Shown here: positions 59,880 through 64,000 of the stretch, one piece after another | How positions within the stretch are numbered: position 1 is the stretch's first letter | Layout of the letters: each line of letters opens with the position of its first letter | Assembly: GCA_030844895.1 (NCBI GenBank) | Contig: JAUTDX010007391.1 | Coordinates: 46,395-110,394, forward strand | Origin: Ambrosia x helenae | Lineage: Eukaryota; Streptophyta; Magnoliopsida; Asterales; Asteraceae | Direction of reading: 5' to 3' | DNA: 64,000 bases | The notes under the pieces: generated by a model | Told to the model about the DNA's origin: nothing | Seen by the model: the letters and a program-made list of their open reading frames with translations, nothing else | Databases searched by the model: none | Made by a program: the position numbers and the translations under genes

Positions 59880-61720
59880 TTACTTATGAACTAACCTATA
59901 ACATCATCAGCTTTCGCCTTTCCACGCGCCTTGCTCACATCCAGGGGTGTGTCACCTAATATAAATAAAAATAATGTTACACATGTAACAGTTATATGAC
60001 TACCCTTTTCAACATTTTTAACACTCCAAAAAATAGCCTAAATCTAACCTGTTGATCCCACATTCTCCTTCTTATCAAGTTTTGCCTTCGGAGCCACACC
60101 GGCACAATCTGTTACGTATGTCACAACTATGGTTAAGTGAGTAATCGGTTCCAGCGGTTCAACATTGTTAACATGGAAAGTTGATACCTGTTACACCTTG
60201 TTGGTCCTCCAGAACACCTTCCATTTTTTGACCCATTGTGACAGCTTCTGTAAGATAGACATTAAAAACGGTTGTATCATTACACATGTTAATAATTTTA
60301 TACTTTGAAAAACAGCATCAATCTAACCTGTTGACCCAACAACCTCCTTCTCATCAACTATTTCATTGACTTCCGCACCGCCAGAACCTGTAACGTATGT
60401 CACAACTTTTGTTAGCTGAGTAATATGTTCCATCGATTCAACATTGGTAGCATGTAGAGTTGATACCTGATTCACCTGCTTTGTCTGTCAAACCACATTC
60501 CATTTTTTGAGTCATTGTGACACCTTCTGTAACATAGACATTAAAAACTGTTTAAAACGCAGACAATTATCTAACATTTTTGTATTGGCATTTTAAGAAC
60601 TGTATTCAAACCCGACTCTCCCGGATCTGTTGGTTCTGGTTGTGTAAGGCCAAAGCTAAACGTTGGCGCATCGTTGCCATCTGGTGTTGACATATATGGA
60701 AATATCCAGGTCATTCCTGCAAATGTTTAACCAAATATAATTTATTGACCGTGTTGTGTATTCTAAACATATATAGTTTTTCTTTTTCATCGTACCTGCT
60801 TTTTTTGTTTCCCTGCTTCACCAACCTGCTTGCCCCTATCACTCGATTCTGCCGTATGCACCTGTACTCCTGTACGACAATTCCGTATCCGCCCACATTA
60901 CATAATTGCTTTACTATCGACACAATCAAATGACTTTACAATACCTGTTTCAGGTTGTTGCCCCTGTTCATCATTTCCCTCTGACTGAACTGTATTTGTT
61001 GTAGCGTTTGCGTTTGTTACGTACCCTGCTTCACATTATCAACATACCTTATAACACAATCATATCATATGAGCTATACATGTACCTATAAATTTTACAA
61101 TATCATACCTGACTCATTATTGCTGAGCGTGGTCACCTCTGCTTCACCTGTTTTATCCTCTTCCATTTGTTCGTCTGCTTTTGTGTCTCCAATGTTCACA
61201 CTTGATTCAACTTTCCTCTCGTCTGCAGCGTCTTCTGGCGTTATAGCGCCGCCTTAAGATATCGTAACATACGTCACCATACAACAATCTTAACGCAATT
61301 CTATATATTAGCAATTTTATACTATTCCACTGCATACCTGTTGGTTCGCTTTGCGTTGAAGCCAATGTTTGTGTGATCACCACTTCGTGTAATATCTCAC
61401 TTGTTGGCGCATCCGTTTCTGAAACAACAATATTATCCCGTGTATAAAGTTAATTCACATTTCATATGTAATCAATTTTCAAAATTTTGGTTACGTGATT
61501 TACATGTTTATTAACAAGAATCTAGTTTTTACCTAATTGTTCGCTTTGTGTTGCTGCCAACGTTTGTGTGCTCAGCAATTCCTCTTCATTGTCATTTGGT
61601 ACCACATTGTCTGACACATTTGCAACAACTTGTCGGCCGGCATCGACATCTGCATAACCACATAACATTACAATCAACACCTTGACTTATCTGAATACTA
61701 TGCGTATGTAACAGCACATA
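59880..61720 (-). repeat. Array of short duplicated exons in the Ulp1-type gene
   Basis: Blocks of about 50-75 bp between AG and GT signals recur. One pair (near 60111-60049 and 60390-60327) encodes related AGVAPKAKLDKKENVGSTG and GGAEVNEIVDEKEVVGSTG. A second pair (near 60240-60190 and 60525-60472) encodes EAVTMGQKMEGVLEDQQGVT and EGVTMTQKMECGLTDKAGES. The pairs alternate with a period of about 280 bp, so an exon-intron-exon unit was duplicated. Two further blocks near 61420-61340 and 61600-61535 share QSEQ..AT-type coding. The predicted linker is acidic and low in complexity. Confidence 0.65.
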
Positions 61721-62898
61721 CCGTTGCTACTCTGCTTACCTTCTTGTTGTAGGTCCCCTGAATGTCCTGCTACATGCTGCTCATGTTTCCCCTCTTCACT
61801 AACCTCAGCAAATTTGCTGGTTAAATTCTTGGCCAGATCTTCATTTCCTGTTAACAGATGTTAAAGACATAACTAGTCAAACACAATGTTATTAACGATT
61901 GGAATGTGCGTAGTGTTTTTTTACCTTGACTTTTGAAAATCTCCTTCCCTTCTGTTTCTACCACACCTGTTGTTTTGTCCGTCATTTTTTTGCTTTTCAC
62001 TGTCATGCAGAATCTTTCTGTATTGGCTTACTATTGGGCTTTCAAATGCCCCCCCCCTCGTCCACCGCGCCATCGCCGTTTTTCTTTTTTGAGCACGTAA
62101 CTGGCGACTTGTTCAGCGGTGATTCACCCAAACTAACACCATCATCCTCATCTTGTTGTTTCTGGTTGCTTGGTCCAGCCTTCTGCTGATGATGTAACAT
62201 ACATATATTCAATGTTGGGAATTTAATGTATTTAAACTTTACCAAAATATATATTCCTCATAAACATCAAACTTACCTGCATCCAAGGTGCTGCATTTAC
62301 TTAATGCTGCTAAAACACAGGAGATTTCTCCACCTGCTTTTACACACGCAACAGCTTCGGCCTCATTCGCCTTCACTATGTCTTTAATGAAAGCATCATA
62401 CCTAGACTTGACAGCCACAACTTCTTCTCTACCTGGATACTCCTCATCTAACTTGCAGATGACCGATTCAACCCTTTTTTCGTTCTAATCAAAACATCTA
62501 CTAGATCCCCGACACTTGCTACCCTTCCTGTTTTGATATTCGTTACCTGTTAGTATAATATTTATATGTAATACACGAAACGTACATAGCTAATACACAA
62601 CATGTTATACAACCTTGATACTTGGTTCCTCTAATCCAACCTTCAAACCCTCGTACGAAGTCAACGGTTTCTTAGGACCCCTACCGAAACCCGCCTCCTT
62701 TTATTTCAATCCTTTCTCGTTCTCTTAACCTTTGGAATGTCCAAAAACTCATAGGAAGCATTGACGAATCAATATCTATACCTTTGCATTTAAAACTATC
62801 CACGTATAACAGCTGCAAAATAAATGTTGTAAACAAGTAAAGAAACTCTGTTAATACTACACTATGTCACTATGTAACATACGTTAAAAATAATTTAC

Positions 62899-63736
62899 CG
62901 TCAAAAAGGTCAATGGGCCTGTAAAAGGTGGATCCAAACTGTCTCGTCTCCAACCATTTTTACAACTCCTTAGAACCTCCACTACTAACTCACACCAGTC
63001 CAGCCCGCCAAAATCCAAGTCATCCGTCAGATAGTCCAGTATATTGTCCTTCAAACTCCCTTGTTTGTGGCAGTCAACCATGATCGTATAGAAGCACATC
63101 ATAAAATCCATACGAAAATTAAAATCATCCTCACCATTGGACTCTTTCTCAATCATATCAACCATTTGCTTTGGAGATATAAATCTGCTCGGCGGGTACC
63201 TCTTCTTCCAGTTAGATATCCCTTCATCATGCGCGTCCCTACACTCCAGCGCATTGAAAGACACCCCTCCAATTGGAATACCGAGTATCTTGTGCACAAC
63301 CTCAGCATCAATGGAAATTGTCACAGACGGCAAGGTCAACTCCAAACTATCCGGGTCAAAGTTATCAACAACATAATGCCCTAACTTCGCTGGTATCCCA
63401 TCCATTTTCAGACTAAGCAGGCCGGCCGAACCCATTTCCTTCACTGCTAGGCGTTGTTCGTCACTTAGTATTTGTATGCACCTTGTAAACTGTGTTGGTG
63501 ATGATCTAGTACGTATTCCCAGCCACTCGTTCAACTTTGATCTTTTGCGCTTCTTACGAGACTCTACATCAGCGTTCAACATTCTCTCCGCCCTCTTACG
63601 TTTATTTGGCTTTGTTGGTTCGACTTTTCTGCCCCTTGGTTTTTCAGATGATATCTCTATCGCACGTGCTTTTGATCGGGTTATCCTAACCGGCGAGCTT
63701 GATGACACATCATACACAGGTACGGCTTGTTTACCC
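62899..63736 (-). CDS. N-terminal exon of the Ulp1-type gene
   Basis: About 279 codons are open. They start in a basic, nuclear-localisation-like stretch (KPNKRKRAERM, ESRKKRKRSK) and continue through the conserved plant domain noted for the whole gene. The exon ends at TTGACG followed by GTAAAT. The 5' border follows TGTAACAG, so the acceptor overlaps a copy of the GTTAC-N4-GTAAC motif. The next exon begins CTGTTATACGTGGATAG after TTTTGCAG near 62815. Confidence 0.7.
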
Positions 63737-64000
63737 CTGTTACACATGTAACTATTAAAAGTTCCTACATATTTACTACAAATAGCATTGTAAATAACAT
63801 TTTTTATTATGTACTGTAAAACCAACCTTTCTTTGCTCTGGTGTTTGAACTGCTTCACATGCTGTTTTTCTGCTTTTGCAAAACATATATTTCAGGATAC
63901 AGGAACACCATATTGCTAAACTAGAACATCTAAAACTCATTTACACACGTAACAGGAAAAATAGTATCCAAAAAAAACATTTAATACAAACCTTTATTTT

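Larger units (their letters stand above)
58261..63858 (-). pseudogene. Ulp1/C48-type protease gene of the MULE, with several frame breaks (possibly intact in reality)
   Basis: The C-terminal protease domain lies in exons 58592-58261, 58942-58664 and one around 59200-59033. It has His (LERAHFYLLVFEL), Asp (MLIDN) and Cys (GTDCGVYLMRHMERF), the C48 triad that in Ulp1/SENP proteins cleaves SUMO conjugates. The usual oxyanion Gln six residues before the Cys is Ser. The N-terminal exon 63736-62899 has NEWLGIRTRSSPTQF, LSLKMDGIPAKLGHYVVDNF and EVVHKILGIPIGG, a domain common in plant Ulp1-type transposon proteins; LLYVDSFKCKG and FWTFQRLRERERIEIK follow near 62810-62700. Between them lie many short exons. 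Conserved coding changes frame near 58377, 59085, 59565, 62480 and 62697, several times at G or A runs. The 5' end may extend beyond 63858. Confidence 0.72.
53464..63955. promoter_or_regulatory. Dispersed inverted motif GTTAC-N4-GTAAC and variants
   Basis: Good copies lie at 55854-55866, 55877-55889, 56761-56776, 58990-59005, 59380-59396, 59975-59990 and 63739-63753. Weaker ones lie near 53464, 53601, 54503, 55720, 56962, 57955, 58078, 60111, 60280, 60390, 61262, 61705, 62190, 62873 and 63940. They sit in introns and spacers of the element and sometimes overlap 3' splice sites (TAACAG). Only one comparable site (near 33937) was noticed in the rest of the window. The function is unknown. Confidence 0.5.
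52511..64000 (+). mobile_element. Large Mutator-like element with transposase and Ulp1-type protease genes (right end outside the window)
   Basis: The proposed left edge is GGCTAAAGGTAGGGAGGAAA at 52511, next to a TA tract and similar in style to the ends of the neighbouring element. The evidence for a single unit is the set of genes: a FAR1/MULE-type transposase, a small acidic ORF, and a convergent Ulp1-domain gene, with a shared motif (GTTAC-N4-GTAAC) throughout. Arabidopsis Kaonashi elements pair a transposase with an Ulp1-like protease. No right terminus or target duplication can be seen. Confidence 0.55.

Noticed and set aside
61926..62488. Plus-strand frames of 66-87 codons
   Set aside because: They are antisense to exons and introns of the Ulp1-type gene.
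1..64000. CRISPR arrays, bacterial operons, riboswitches, integrated viral genes
   Set aside because: The window is plant nuclear DNA; no spaced short repeats of CRISPR type and no virus-specific proteins were seen. The retrotransposon proteins are explained by Athila, copia and LINE.

Overview
This is nuclear DNA from a flowering plant, almost certainly a eudicot and probably a daisy-family (Asteraceae) species. The evidence is GT-AG introns, a UGT75-type glycosyltransferase cluster, AT-rich spacers and plant-specific transposons; the family call rests on general familiarity with such repeats and is inference. Ordinary host genes occupy only about 35-46 kb. Nearly everything else is mobile DNA.

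Layout. 1-872: 3' part of an LTR related to, but diverged from and inverted to, the next element. 1395-12048: complete minus-strand Athila-type Ty3/gypsy retrotransposon with near-identical LTRs, a tRNA-Asp primer site, a purine tract and a perfect 5-bp target duplication; its gag-protease and pol frames are split by one base. 12346-22928: decayed L1-type LINE with an 18-bp target duplication. Its reverse transcriptase is interrupted by a solo LTR (15313-20621), which is interrupted by a second solo LTR (17660-20324), which carries a Tourist-like MITE (18097-18439). 24.1-31.9 kb: roughly 0.8-kb tandem units, each with a large palindrome, split by a Ty1/copia element (about 24818-30314) with almost identical LTRs but ruined coding sequence. 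32351-34906: truncated Helitron that seems to carry an exon of a plastid ATP/ADP carrier.

35.2-46.1 kb is the host gene island: three single-exon UGT75-like glycosyltransferase copies (one intact, two broken by single-base shifts) and an eight-exon METTL18-like protein-histidine methyltransferase. The UGT copies sit in a tandem duplication that also carried a piece of the methyltransferase 3' end. 46.8-52.5 kb: a Tourist MITE, a Harbinger transposase relic, a copia LTR, a 0.65-kb Helitron and a terminal-inverted-repeat element.

52.5-64 kb looks like one large Mutator-like element running off the right edge. It has an intact six-exon FAR1-like transposase (+), a small acidic Cys-containing ORF (+), and a convergent Ulp1/C48-protease gene (-) made of an N-terminal plant domain, an array of short duplicated exons and a C-terminal protease domain. 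Its introns and spacers are peppered with the inverted motif GTTAC-N4-GTAAC and variants. The layout recalls Arabidopsis Kaonashi (transposase plus Ulp1) and VANDAL (accessory protein plus dispersed short motif) elements. It is the best candidate here for an undescribed system.

Many one-base reading-frame breaks fall in short homopolymers, across unrelated genes. Some apparent pseudogenes may therefore be consensus errors.
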